DNA of 64,000 nt from Clostridium_S neuense (GCF_045310695.1 NZ_JBJIAA010000003.1:247992-311991), one strand, 5' to 3'; shown: positions 26,308 to 34,919, counted from the first letter of the stretch. Numbers and translations: made by a program. The notes: a model not told the origin generated them from the letters alone.

Positions 26308-27153
26308 ATGAAAGGTAATAGGTTACTAAAATGGACATGTTTGATTATGATGGCTTTGATTGCAGTAATAGCATATTTTTCATTAAATCATAAGGAAAAA
26401 TTGGTGGTATATATTCAGAATAATCAAACGATAAACAGTAACAAATTGATAAAAATTCAGTTCAATAAACAAATATCTTTTGATGGTGATACCAAACAAG
26501 GAATTACCGTGAAGGATGATAAAGGACATATAATTAATGTGACGCTTGATTTTGAAAATGATAGAAGAAGTATTTTTATTAATCCACCAGTACAAGGTTA
26601 TGTTCCAGGTGAAAAGTATACCTTAAATATTTCAAAAAATGTTCATAGCAATAATTTAAGATTAAACAAAAGTTTAAATGCTAATTTTAATGTGAGCAAT
26701 CAAAATATTCCTAAACCAATAAAAGTAAATAGAGAAGCTAAGTATGGAGATATAGTTGGGATTACTTATAATATTGACGTATATAAATATGAACATTATG
26801 GTATTTATATTGGCGATAACAAGGTAATTCATTATAATAGTCCAGATGGTACTATGAAAAATGCTAAAATTGAAATAGGAGATATGAAAGGCAATTTTCC
26901 AAAAGGTAGGTATTTTGTTCTTGACTTTGGGTCTAATGCCAAATATTCAGCAAAAGATACAATTGAAAGGGCTAAATCAAGAATCGGAGAAAAAAGCTAT
27001 AATTTACTTACTAATAATTGTGAACACTTTGCTGTATGGTGTAAAACGGGTAATGCTAAGTCTTATCAAATTGATAATTTAAGTGAATCTCAGCTGCGGC
27101 TCATTAAAGCTTATGTAGATACAGGTATAATACCCTATAAAGTTCCTTATTAA
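26308..27153 (+). CDS. Exported protein: Ig-like domain plus LRAT/NlpC-P60-like C-terminal domain
   Basis: ATG at 26308 is seven bases after AAGGAG. The 281-residue protein has an N-terminal membrane anchor or signal (residues 8-25, no lipobox Cys). A beta-rich domain to about residue 130 resembles a bacterial Ig-like (SbsA) module (NKLIKIQFNKQISFDG). A C-terminal domain follows with the LRAT permuted papain-like pattern: YGDIVGI, then HYGIYIGDNKVIHY (His), then LLTNNCEHFAVWCKTG (Cys-Glu-His-Phe). In LRAT and NlpC/P60-like enzymes the Cys and His are catalytic and act on acyl esters or amides. An extracellular acyltransferase, hydrolase or peptidase is likely; the substrate is unknown. It appears to stand alone. 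Confidence 0.75.
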   Translation: MKGNRLLKWTCLIMMALIAVIAYFSLNHKEKLVVYIQNNQTINSNKLIKIQFNKQISFDGDTKQGITVKDDKGHIINVTLDFENDRRSIFINPPVQGYVPGEKYTLNISKNVHSNNLRLNKSLNANFNVSNQNIPKPIKVNREAKYGDIVGITYNIDVYKYEHYGIYIGDNKVIHYNSPDGTMKNAKIEIGDMKGNFPKGRYFVLDFGSNAKYSAKDTIERAKSRIGEKSYNLLTNNCEHFAVWCKTGNAKSYQIDNLSESQLRLIKAYVDTGIIPYKVPY

Positions 27154-27233
27154 TTCAAACTATATTTATAATAACGGTTTTAATAATAGTTAAGTAACTA
27201 ATAGATAAAATTGCATAATATATATAAAAAATC

Positions 27234-27262
27234 TTGACAGTATAAAAATTAGGTAATATAAT
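27234..27262 (+). promoter_or_regulatory. Consensus sigma-A promoter of T-box leader
   Basis: TTGACA (27234-27239), 17-base spacer, TATAAT (27257-27262), both perfect. It places the RNA start near 27270, at the beginning of the T-box leader. Confidence 0.88.
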
Positions 27263-27269
27263 TATTAAA

Positions 27270-27558
27270 AAGTTAAGGAATAAATACGTAGATTGAGAAA
27301 AGTAGATTCTGTGGCATCTAGTAAGAGACCTATCATTTGCTGGGAGGTAGGATTTGCGAAGGAATTGAAAATCACTCATGAGTAGTTCACTGAAGATATT
27401 ATTTATTGTGTAAGTGTTATCGGTAGCAACCGTTATATTGCCGAATATTAAAGGAAATTTCCGTAGATATTTTGAGGGGTTACTTTTTAAGTAGCAAATA
27501 GAGTGGTACCGCAAGTTTAAGACTTTGTCTCTAAGAAATTGAGACAAGGTCTTTTTTA
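27270..27558 (+). ncRNA. T-box leader (tRNA-sensing riboswitch), probable Ile specificity
   Basis: All hallmarks are visible. The specifier loop has AGTA (27301-27304) opposite GAA (27367-27369), framed by the lower helix TGAG/CTCA (27294-27297 with 27375-27378) and the upper helix GATTC/GAATT. The T-box core AGAGTGGTACCGC lies at about 27500-27512, with the TGGT bulge at 27504-27507, and is followed by a terminator. The triplet before A-CTCA is ATC (Ile). Counting directly from GAA would give AAT (Asn), but the T in TGGT demands discriminator A, as in tRNA-Ile, not the G usual in tRNA-Asn. Uncharged tRNA should prevent termination and switch on the dehydrogenase downstream. Confidence 0.88.
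27519..27558 (+). terminator. T-box regulatory terminator
   Basis: The 13-base stem AAGACTTTGTCTC / GAGACAAGGTCTT (one G-U pair) is followed by a T-rich run. It competes with the antiterminator built on the TGGTACCGC core. Confidence 0.9.
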
Positions 27559-27673
27559 TTTTTTTAAATAGCCAAATGTAATAAAGAAAGCTATGTTTTA
27601 AATAAGTGTAAAAATCAGCGCTATTTAAAACAGAGCCTATAAAAATAATAAAAATATTTAGGGGGCAAATTAA

Positions 27674-28753
27674 ATGAGTAGTTATAGCGTATTTTTACCA
27701 AGTTATAGTATAGGAGACGATGTATATAAGGAGATTGCCAAGATTTGTGGACCTTATGGAAAGAAAGCAGTAGTGGTTGGCGGGAAAACAGCGATGACAA
27801 AAGCAAAAGAGGCACTTTTAGAAGGAGTTAAAGGTTCAAATATAGAAATATTGGACTTCATATGGTTTGGTGGGGACTCATCATACGAAAATGTTGAAAT
27901 GCTAAAGAAAAATCCAGTTGTTGCAGCTGCAGATATGATATTTGCAGTTGGTGGTGGAAGGAGTGTGGATACAAGTAAGACAATGTGTGATCAAACTGGG
28001 CAAGCATTATTTGTATTTCCAACAATAGCTTCAAATTGTGCTGCTATAACTGCAACAACGGTAATATACGATGCAAATCATGTGTTTAAGGAGTTGTATT
28101 TTACTAAAAAACCAGCAGTACATTGCTTTATTAATACAAAAATAATAGCAGAAGCACCGGATCATTTTATTTGGGCAGGTATAGGAGATGCATTGTCGAA
28201 AGAATATGAATGTACATTTTCCTCAAGAGGAGATGAATTAGATCATACAAATCTCTTAGGAGTTGATATAAGCCGAAACTGTGTAGAACCACTTTTAAAA
28301 TATGGTAAAAAAGCTTATGAAGATGTTAAGAGTAACAAAGTATCATATGAATTAGAACAGGTTGTTCTTAATATAATAATTACTACAGGACTTGTATCGG
28401 TTTTTGTAATAAATGATTACAATAGTTGTCTTGCACATTCCGTATACTATGGATGCACAACATTAGAAAATATAGAGAAAAATCATTTTCATGGTGAGGT
28501 AGTGTCTTATGGAGTTTTAGTTATGCTAACATGTGACAAGCAGTATCAAGAACGTGATAGAATTTATAAATTTAATAAGAGTATAGGACTTCCAACTAAA
28601 CTTGAGGATATAGAGGTTGAAGAAAAAGATATGGATAAAGTACTAGATAAGGCAATGGAAACAGGTGATATAAAGCATGTTCCATATAAAATAACAAGGG
28701 AAATGATATATGAGGCAATGATGGAATTAGAAAAGTTAAATTGTAACTTATAA
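27674..28753 (+). CDS. Iron-containing dehydrogenase of glycerol/hydroxycarboxylate dehydrogenase type (HcxA/YbdH-like)
   Basis: A 359-residue member of the iron alcohol dehydrogenase superfamily, GldA/HcxA branch. The nucleotide site is AVVVGGKTAMTKAK and FAVGGGRSVDTSK. Metal site candidates are in WAGIGDALSKEYEC (Asp), CLAHSVYYG (His) and NHFHGEVVSYG (His). E. coli HcxA reduces 2-oxo acids such as 2-oxobutanoate and 2-oxoglutarate, while GldA oxidises glycerol; the relation to HcxA is my judgement and the substrate is unproven. It is the only gene behind the T-box leader. If that leader reads Ile, a role around 2-oxobutanoate, the isoleucine precursor, would make sense as a hypothesis. Confidence 0.82.
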   Translation: MSSYSVFLPSYSIGDDVYKEIAKICGPYGKKAVVVGGKTAMTKAKEALLEGVKGSNIEILDFIWFGGDSSYENVEMLKKNPVVAAADMIFAVGGGRSVDTSKTMCDQTGQALFVFPTIASNCAAITATTVIYDANHVFKELYFTKKPAVHCFINTKIIAEAPDHFIWAGIGDALSKEYECTFSSRGDELDHTNLLGVDISRNCVEPLLKYGKKAYEDVKSNKVSYELEQVVLNIIITTGLVSVFVINDYNSCLAHSVYYGCTTLENIEKNHFHGEVVSYGVLVMLTCDKQYQERDRIYKFNKSIGLPTKLEDIEVEEKDMDKVLDKAMETGDIKHVPYKITREMIYEAMMELEKLNCNL

Positions 28754-28846
28754 TTATGTTTATAACACTATTTGTGTTAAATAAATATATTTTAAATTTG
28801 CTTAGAAAAGATAATGTAATAATATACGAAAGCTTGTTAAAATATG

Positions 28847-28875
28847 TAGACAAACCATGATATATATAATACAAT
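28847..28875 (+). promoter_or_regulatory. Promoter of c-di-GMP riboswitch transcript
   Basis: TAGACA (28847-28852), 17-base spacer, TACAAT (28870-28875). The RNA would start near 28882, about 20 bases before the aptamer. Confidence 0.55.
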
Positions 28876-28899
28876 GAAAACATAGAATATTTTAGTTAA

Positions 28900-29096
28900 A
28901 AAGCAAATTCATTGAAAAATGAAGACGCAAAGCCATGAGTCTAAGGTAATAATGCTATGATTGTCAGGTTGCTATAAATTAATAAGTATTTGCTGTCCAA
29001 TAATTAAATTATGTTTTTATAGTAAACATTATGTATTGTGGGATGGGAAATTATGCATTTAGTAAGAGTAAGCAACTTGTTTTGCTTACTTTTTTT
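28900..29096 (+). ncRNA. c-di-GMP-I (GEMM) riboswitch with downstream terminator
   Basis: Aptamer 28900-28975. Closing stem AGCAA (28902-28906) pairs with TTGCT (28969-28973). Hairpin TTCATT-GAAA-AATGAA (28908-28923) gives the GAAA tetraloop. The conserved core GACGCAAAGCCATGAGTCTA begins at 28924. The base matching G20 of the Vibrio Vc2 aptamer is G (28903), consistent with c-di-GMP rather than the cGAMP variant class. The expression platform ends in a terminator at 29067-29096. The riboswitch should link c-di-GMP level to the chemoreceptor gene that follows; sign of control cannot be read safely. Confidence 0.92.
29067..29096 (+). terminator. Terminator of c-di-GMP riboswitch
   Basis: The stem AGTAAGCAA / TTGCTTACT with a six-base loop is followed by a run of seven T before the chemoreceptor ribosome site. 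Confidence 0.9.
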
Positions 29097-29174
29097 ATAA
29101 TATAAAAAGAAGGGGGTTTATAGGGGGGAAATATTAATTGTTTTAAATATAAATATAAAGGTGGTTGATATGTT

Positions 29175-31382
29175 ATGGAATCTTTTAAAAATATTAAAAC
29201 CAGTCTGAAATTGTTATTATACTTTACAATTATGATTTTGATTTCAACTTTTTTAGGGTACTTTTCTAATATAATTTTTAAAGAAAAAACTGTTAATTCA
29301 ATTTTGTTAGTTATATTCACTGTTATTATTCTTGTAATAATCTCATATTTTTTAATAAATAATGAAGTTACAAAACCTATAGAAGAGGCAAATGAAGTTC
29401 TTAACAAAATGGCAAACAATGATTATACTGTTGAGGTCAAAGGAAATTATTCTGGTACAATGCGGGAGTTAGCTTTAAACGTTAATGATGTTAGACTAAG
29501 ATTTTTAAGTATACAAGGCATATGTACTAATATCTCTAATGGAGATATTAGTGATTTGGAGAAGCTAGAAAAGATAGGAAAAAGATCGGAAAAGGATAAG
29601 ATGATACCTGATCTTATTAAGATGATAAAAAGTATCAAGGATATTTGTGAAGAAATAGAAGTAATAACTAACTCTGCTATGAATGGAGACATTCATATTC
29701 ATGGACAAGAAGATAACTTTAAGGGAAATTACAAAACAATAGTTAGAGGTATAAATAATCTTTTAGATACTTTGGTGGCACCATTACAAGAAGCTATCAC
29801 CATTTTAGATAGAATGGCAGTAAATGATTTTACCTTGGAAATGGAAGGTGAATATAAAGGCTCTATAAAAAAATTTGCACAGTCTATTAATGATGTTAAA
29901 ACAAGATTATTAAGCGTGCAGGATGGATTTGTAAGAGTTGCTAAAGGGGACACAAGTAGGCTTGAAGAATTTAAAAGTGTAGGTAAAAGATCTGAAAATG
30001 ATAAGCTTGTTCCTGCTTGTATAGCAACAATGCAGGCTATACATAGTTTAATTAATGAATCGAAAATGCTTGCAAGTAGTGCAATAAATGGACAATTAGA
30101 TGTTAGAGGTAATGATGATCAATTTGAAGGTAGTTATAAAGAGATAATTTTAGGGATAAATAACATGCTTGATTCTGCGATTGCACCTGTAAAGGAAGCT
30201 TCAAATGTACTTGGAGAAATGGAAAAGGGTAATTTTAAAGCAAGGATGAATGGTAACTACAAAGGAGATCATGCTGTTATTAAAAATGCACTTAATAATA
30301 CCATGGATTCTATTGGTTCATATATAGATGAAATTTCTAGTGTGCTTATAAAAATGGCAGAAGGAAATATTGATGTAACTATATCAAGGGATTATGTAGG
30401 AGATTTTATTGAAATTAAAAACTCATTGAATGAAATTATAAATTCTTTTAATAAGATTCTAAATGATATGAATACTTCTTCACAACAAGTTGCATCTGGA
30501 GCTAGGCAAGTATCAGATTCAGCGCAAGCTTTATCGCAAGGTTCTACAGAGCAGGCAAGCTCCGTAGAAGAATTAACAGCCTCCTTAGAGGAAATAGCTG
30601 CACAAACAAAGCAAAATGCTGAAAATGCTGAGCAGGCTAATAAAATGGCGTTAGCTGCTAAGGACAATGCACTTAATGGTAATATTCATATGCAAGAGAT
30701 GCTAAAATCGATAAATGAAATAAATGAAGCTTCGAGTAATATTTCAAAAATTATAAAGGTTATAGATGATATTGCATTTCAAACAAATATTCTTGCACTT
30801 AATGCAGCAGTAGAAGCTGCTAGAGCAGGTCAGCAAGGAAAAGGATTTGCCGTAGTAGCAGAAGAAGTTAGAAATTTAGCAGCAAGAAGTGCAAATGCGG
30901 CTAAAGAAACTACAGCACTAATTGAAAGTTCAATTAAAAAAGCAGAAAATGGCACCCAAATAGCTGATGATACTGCAGAGGCTTTAAATAAAATTGTTGA
31001 TGCTGTTTCGGATGCTACTAGTCTTGTAAGCGAAATAGCAAGAGCATCTAATGAACAGGCGGCAGGTATTTCTCAAATAAATGATGGCATTATGCAGGTG
31101 TCACAAGTTGTGCAGACTAATTCTGCGACTGCTGAAGAGAGTGCAGCTGCAAGTGAAGAATTATCAAGTCAGGCAGAGATTCTTAAAGGCTTGGTTAATG
31201 GTTTTAAGCTAAAAAAAGGCAATTTAGATAAATATGAAGTTGATAAGATAAATCCTCAAGTGTTAAAAATGCTTGAAAATATGTCTGTTAAGCAAAATGA
31301 AGATGTAGATGATATTAACTCTGAATTCGATAAGCATAAGTTTAAGATTGATTTAAGTGATGGAGAATTTGGGAAATACTAA
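29175..31382 (+). CDS. Poly-HAMP methyl-accepting chemotaxis protein without external sensor domain
   Basis: A 735-residue receptor. Two membrane helices (about 12-34 and 42-62) leave almost no extracytoplasmic loop. A long cytoplasmic chain of HAMP-like repeats follows: units opening with PIEEANEVLNKM, PLQEAITILDRM and PVKEASNVLGEM begin near residues 68, 203 and 338, and the first two 135-residue blocks are clear duplicates (each with a GKRSE(K/N)DK stretch). The signalling domain has tip IDDIAFQTNILALNAAVEAARAG. The start at 29175 is ten bases after AAAGGTGG. Input must come from within the cell or membrane. The c-di-GMP riboswitch upstream ties its supply to the motile/sessile decision. 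Confidence 0.92.
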   Translation: MESFKNIKTSLKLLLYFTIMILISTFLGYFSNIIFKEKTVNSILLVIFTVIILVIISYFLINNEVTKPIEEANEVLNKMANNDYTVEVKGNYSGTMRELALNVNDVRLRFLSIQGICTNISNGDISDLEKLEKIGKRSEKDKMIPDLIKMIKSIKDICEEIEVITNSAMNGDIHIHGQEDNFKGNYKTIVRGINNLLDTLVAPLQEAITILDRMAVNDFTLEMEGEYKGSIKKFAQSINDVKTRLLSVQDGFVRVAKGDTSRLEEFKSVGKRSENDKLVPACIATMQAIHSLINESKMLASSAINGQLDVRGNDDQFEGSYKEIILGINNMLDSAIAPVKEASNVLGEMEKGNFKARMNGNYKGDHAVIKNALNNTMDSIGSYIDEISSVLIKMAEGNIDVTISRDYVGDFIEIKNSLNEIINSFNKILNDMNTSSQQVASGARQVSDSAQALSQGSTEQASSVEELTASLEEIAAQTKQNAENAEQANKMALAAKDNALNGNIHMQEMLKSINEINEASSNISKIIKVIDDIAFQTNILALNAAVEAARAGQQGKGFAVVAEEVRNLAARSANAAKETTALIESSIKKAENGTQIADDTAEALNKIVDAVSDATSLVSEIARASNEQAAGISQINDGIMQVSQVVQTNSATAEESAAASEELSSQAEILKGLVNGFKLKKGNLDKYEVDKINPQVLKMLENMSVKQNEDVDDINSEFDKHKFKIDLSDGEFGKY

Positions 31383-31443
31383 TGCAATATGAGATATGCT
31401 TTATAGTGAAACTAAAGGTAAATTTATTGAAATGAGTTATTTT

Positions 31444-31476
31444 ACTTACCATACGTTATAAGTATGGTAAGTTTTA
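31444..31476 (+). terminator. Rho-independent terminator after poly-HAMP receptor
   Basis: A perfect 11-base stem (ACTTACCATAC / GTATGGTAAGT) with a seven-base loop and a short T run. The rest of the gap to 31675 shows no further element. Confidence 0.85.
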
Positions 31477-31675
31477 TATATATTTTTTATGGTATCAATA
31501 TAAGTGGAAAGATGTTTATAGCATCAGTGAATTAGGAGGCTCCATTACAACTGTAGCTATTGCTTACAATAAAATTAATTTTGGTAATTAAACATTGATC
31601 GCTTTTTAGTGGTATAATAAGAATGTATGTTTGGCGATTAAATTAGGATAATAAATAGTGAAGGAGAGGTGCAAT

Positions 31676-32332
31676 TTGGAAAGTAATGTTTTTAGTTATT
31701 TAAATAAGAACTATAGATATTTAAATAATTATTTAAGAGAATTAGATGAAATAGTATTTACATCCCCATATAAAGCAATTATTAAAGGTAGAAGTTTTAC
31801 TGAAAATTTAACTAAAGAAGTATGTAAACTAGAGGGGTATTCTTTATTAAATACGACAACTCAAGCTGGAAGATTAAGAAAGTTAGAGAGTGAAGGGATA
31901 CTTAAAGGCAAGATATATAGAACATTTAATAAAGTCAGAAGAATGGGGACTAGAGGAGAATATAATGATAAAGAAAAGGAATTAGAAGCAAGTTTAAATA
32001 TGCATAGATATGCTTATAATATAGCATGCTGGTTTATTAAAAATTATATTGATCATGAATTTGAAGTGGTTACATATAAATATCCAACTCCACCTAAAGA
32101 TAGCAATGTAGAAATGGCATCAAATTTAATAAAAAAAATGATTAAAGAAACACAAAAATCCCAAGAAATTAATAAAAGTTATGAGAAAATGATTGATTAT
32201 TTAGATACAAATGAAAAGGCACAAGATATCTTTGAAAATTTTCTAATTGAAAGTATTATTGATAATAAGGAAATCGATAAAAAATGCTTAGTGCAAGAAT
32301 TCTCTAAAATACAAGAAGCATTAGATAAGTAG
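31676..32332 (+). CDS. DUF4145-like protein resembling the N-terminus of HsdR
   Basis: TTG at 31676 is the likely start: it lies 6-9 bases after AAGGAGAGGTG, while an upstream GTG would overlap that site. The 218-residue product matches the pattern of the helical DUF4145 domain found at the N-terminus of type I restriction endonuclease subunits: YLNNYLRELDEIVFTSPYKA, the RSFTENLTKEVC helix, FNKVRRMGTRGEYN, and LHR-like LNMHRYAYNIACWFIKNY. No nuclease or helicase follows, and no hsdM or hsdS is nearby. Residues 135-218 are a charged helical tail. Stand-alone forms occur in phage-defence and mobile contexts, but the function is unknown. Confidence 0.6.
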   Translation: MESNVFSYLNKNYRYLNNYLRELDEIVFTSPYKAIIKGRSFTENLTKEVCKLEGYSLLNTTTQAGRLRKLESEGILKGKIYRTFNKVRRMGTRGEYNDKEKELEASLNMHRYAYNIACWFIKNYIDHEFEVVTYKYPTPPKDSNVEMASNLIKKMIKETQKSQEINKSYEKMIDYLDTNEKAQDIFENFLIESIIDNKEIDKKCLVQEFSKIQEALDK

Positions 32333-32525
32333 GCACATCTAAAATATTAGAATTTTGAAGTAAAGTGTGTTGTTAGAGATAAACCGCTTGAAACTTCTTT
32401 TTTCTAATACCAATTCTTTCTTCGTCAAAGAAAATTTCAAAATTCTTCTTTTATTAAAGTATCTAAGTGATGAAAACTTGAAAATATTATAAGAATTTAA
32501 CTATATCTCTTTAACTTTTAAAACT

Positions 32526-32679
32526 TTATAAGGAAAAAAAGCAGAAATCAAAATATTCCAGGTTTAGGACTTGGATTTTCGATTTCTAAATATAAGTTAA
32601 GGCTCATGGAGTATTTGTAAAATGCACTGAATCTTCATCAAAATGGACAATTATTGCTTTAGTCTTACAATATAAGTAT
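32526..32679 (+). pseudogene. Remnant of a sensor histidine kinase C-terminus
   Basis: In one frame, 32526-32593 reads as SRNQNIPGLGLGFSISKY, the G2 box of an HATPase domain. After a one-base frame change near 32595 the text continues as VKAHGVFVKCTESSSKW and IIALVLQYK, the usual HGG...STF...LP ending of sensor kinases. No start, H box or N box remains in the 413-base gap 32333-32745. This is a decayed fragment, possibly all that is left after a deletion. The rest of the gap shows nothing recognisable except the repeat fragment at 32680. Confidence 0.6.
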
Positions 32680-32720
32680 CATGAAGTAACAATGCTTCGT
32701 CACATTAAAAAAGCTCATTC
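32680..32720 (+). repeat. Fragment (copy D) of the giant-hairpin repeat family
   Basis: GAAGTAACAATGCTTCGTCACATT followed by AAAAAAGCTC is the left terminal segment of the repeat whose large copies are at 48821, 52524 and 62425 (inverted). Only the end is present. It lies 26 bases from the stop codon of the minus-strand chemoreceptor. Confidence 0.75.
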
Positions 32721-32745
32721 ATGTCTACGAAATTTCTATAAACAG

Positions 32746-34761
32746 TTAGATTTTAAATTTATTTACTTCATCATTAAGTTTATTTACAATCTCATTGAGA
32801 TTACTAGCAAAATTATATACGCTTTCAGAAGATGCATACAATTCTTCTGAGGATGCGGATATTTCCTCAGAGGATGCAGAGGTTTCCTCCGATATTGCTG
32901 TTAAAGCGTCAAGCTTATTTAAAATATTTTCTTTTGATTTTATAATCACAGCTATAGATTTATAGGTATCGTCAATTAAAGGAGTTACATTTTTTATTGC
33001 AGATAACATACCCTCAAAAGATGAGATTGTGTTTGTTACAGTATGAGATTGATTTTTAAATACCTTTTTAACGTTATTTGAGGTTAATATTACATTTTGT
33101 GTTTCTCTACTTATGCTTGTAATAAGGCTGTGTATTTGTTCAGTAGAATTTTTCGATTGCTCGGCTAATTCCCTAACTTCATCGGCAACTACTGCAAATC
33201 CTTTTCCAGCTTCACCTGCTCGTGCAGCTTCTATTGCAGCATTTAAAGCTAATAAATTTGTTTGCTCTGATATTTCATTTATTACATCTGTTATTTCCCC
33301 AACTTTTGAAACGCTGGAGTTTAGAGTTTCTATTTTTTCTGCTACCATTTCAAAAGATTTATTAACATCATTTATAGAATTAAGAAGTATGTTTATCTCA
33401 TTTTTACCTTCACTTGCCTTGTCTCTTGTAATGTTTGAGCTTTCATTGACTTTTGAAAGTTTATTATTCATAGTATCTAGTTCCTTAGCAAAATCAGATA
33501 CTATATTAGAAATATCGACAAGATTATTAGCTTGTTCGGTTGCACCGCTAGCTACATCCTGTATGGACATTGCAACTTCATTTGAAGCATTTTTCATATT
33601 ATCTGAATTAGAGCTCAATTCAGATGACATGCTGCTAACAGTTGTGGTCTCATTTTTTATTGTATAAATGGTGGATTTTAGGCTTTTAGCCATATTTTTA
33701 AATGAACTTGCAAGTAAGCCTATTTCATCTGAAGTATAAACTGTTATTTCATTATTTAATTCTCCATTAGCTATTCGCTTTGAAGCCTTAACTAGATCAG
33801 TTAAAGGGGCAGTTATTCCCTTTGATATTTTTATAAGTATAAGTGAAAACAAAACAAAGGCCGCCATTGATATTAAAACTATTATAATAACAGTGGCATA
33901 AACTGTTGCTTCTACATTTTTCATTGACATGCCAATGTCTACAGCACCAATAATATTTCCATCATCATATACTGGTACAATTATGTCATAAACATGAACG
34001 CCATAGTCTGTGTATTGGGATGAATATATTTTCCCAGTTGATATTGCAGTTTTACTTCCAATATCACTTAAAGTTTTTCCTATTTCTTTTTTATTACTAT
34101 CTGCTTCAACACTTAAATCTTTGTTCATATATAATGCGTATACTATAGATTTATTCTTAACTATATCATCTATTAAATTTTGAGATTTTAGGTCATTTGT
34201 TAATTTTTCTACTTTGTTTGCTAAAATTCCTATTTGAACTAAACCACCATTAGGATTTCTTATATATCCATATTTATAGTAATTATTATTATCAACACTC
34301 TTTCTTATATTTTCCATAAGCTCATCTTTTTCACCTTTGAGAACAGGATAGCATATATCTTTGTTTCCAAAAGGACTTGAAGTTAAACTGCTTTCCAGAT
34401 TAGAATATATTATTGTACCCGATGCGTCTGTAAAGTTTATTTCATCTACATTAAATTGCTTTGCTAAAGTTTTTAAATAATCATTGGTTACACTGGTTTT
34501 ATTGGCAATTATGAAAGTTCCAAGTGTTCTTATTCTTTCATCAATAGATTCATTCAGAGAATCAGTTGATGCTTTATTTTTACCCATGTCCTTAGATATT
34601 TGATTTGCCATATTAATTCCATCAGACTTCATTTGAGAAAGTATTTTATTTCGTGATATTCCTATTGATGTAGAGGCTATAATTGCTATAATTATGAACA
34701 TTATAATAATAGGTATGAATAAAATTCTTACCTTTATAGAGTTACTTATTTTTTTCTTCAT
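32746..34761 (-). CDS. Methyl-accepting chemotaxis protein, Cache-type sensor
   Basis: A 671-residue receptor: membrane helix at about 12-32, extracytoplasmic domain of about 250 residues with Cache features (FTDASGTIIYSNLESSL, YGYIRNPNGGLVQIGI, VYDDGNIIGAVDIGMSM), second helix at about 288-310, HAMP, and a full signalling domain with tip EISEQTNLLALNAAIEAARAGEAGKGFAVVADEV. Double Cache domains usually bind amino acids, organic acids or similar small ligands directly. It ends in DEVNKFKI. Its gene is divergent from prs. Confidence 0.93.
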   Translation of the reverse strand: MKKKISNSIKVRILFIPIIIMFIIIAIIASTSIGISRNKILSQMKSDGINMANQISKDMGKNKASTDSLNESIDERIRTLGTFIIANKTSVTNDYLKTLAKQFNVDEINFTDASGTIIYSNLESSLTSSPFGNKDICYPVLKGEKDELMENIRKSVDNNNYYKYGYIRNPNGGLVQIGILANKVEKLTNDLKSQNLIDDIVKNKSIVYALYMNKDLSVEADSNKKEIGKTLSDIGSKTAISTGKIYSSQYTDYGVHVYDIIVPVYDDGNIIGAVDIGMSMKNVEATVYATVIIIVLISMAAFVLFSLILIKISKGITAPLTDLVKASKRIANGELNNEITVYTSDEIGLLASSFKNMAKSLKSTIYTIKNETTTVSSMSSELSSNSDNMKNASNEVAMSIQDVASGATEQANNLVDISNIVSDFAKELDTMNNKLSKVNESSNITRDKASEGKNEINILLNSINDVNKSFEMVAEKIETLNSSVSKVGEITDVINEISEQTNLLALNAAIEAARAGEAGKGFAVVADEVRELAEQSKNSTEQIHSLITSISRETQNVILTSNNVKKVFKNQSHTVTNTISSFEGMLSAIKNVTPLIDDTYKSIAVIIKSKENILNKLDALTAISEETSASSEEISASSEELYASSESVYNFASNLNEIVNKLNDEVNKFKI

Positions 34762-34864
34762 TATTAATATCTCCTTTTGTTAATTATAATACTAAAATTT
34801 TATATGATGACATTATAATTATACTACATTTATAACTACAAAACATTGTAAATAATACAAAAAG

Positions 34865-34919
34865 CATCAAAATATGCATGATTTTATATACACAATTAAA
34901 CATATTTTGATGTTTTTTT
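34865..34919. terminator. Hairpin between divergent genes
   Basis: CATCAAAATATG / CATATTTTGATG (34865-34876 and 34901-34912) is followed by a T run on the + strand and preceded by an A run. It lies upstream of both the chemoreceptor (-) and prs (+), so it terminates neither. It is either a relic, a terminator of an unseen short RNA, or a leader element of the chemoreceptor transcript. Nothing else but the prs promoter was seen in the 355-base gap 34762-35116. Confidence 0.55.
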
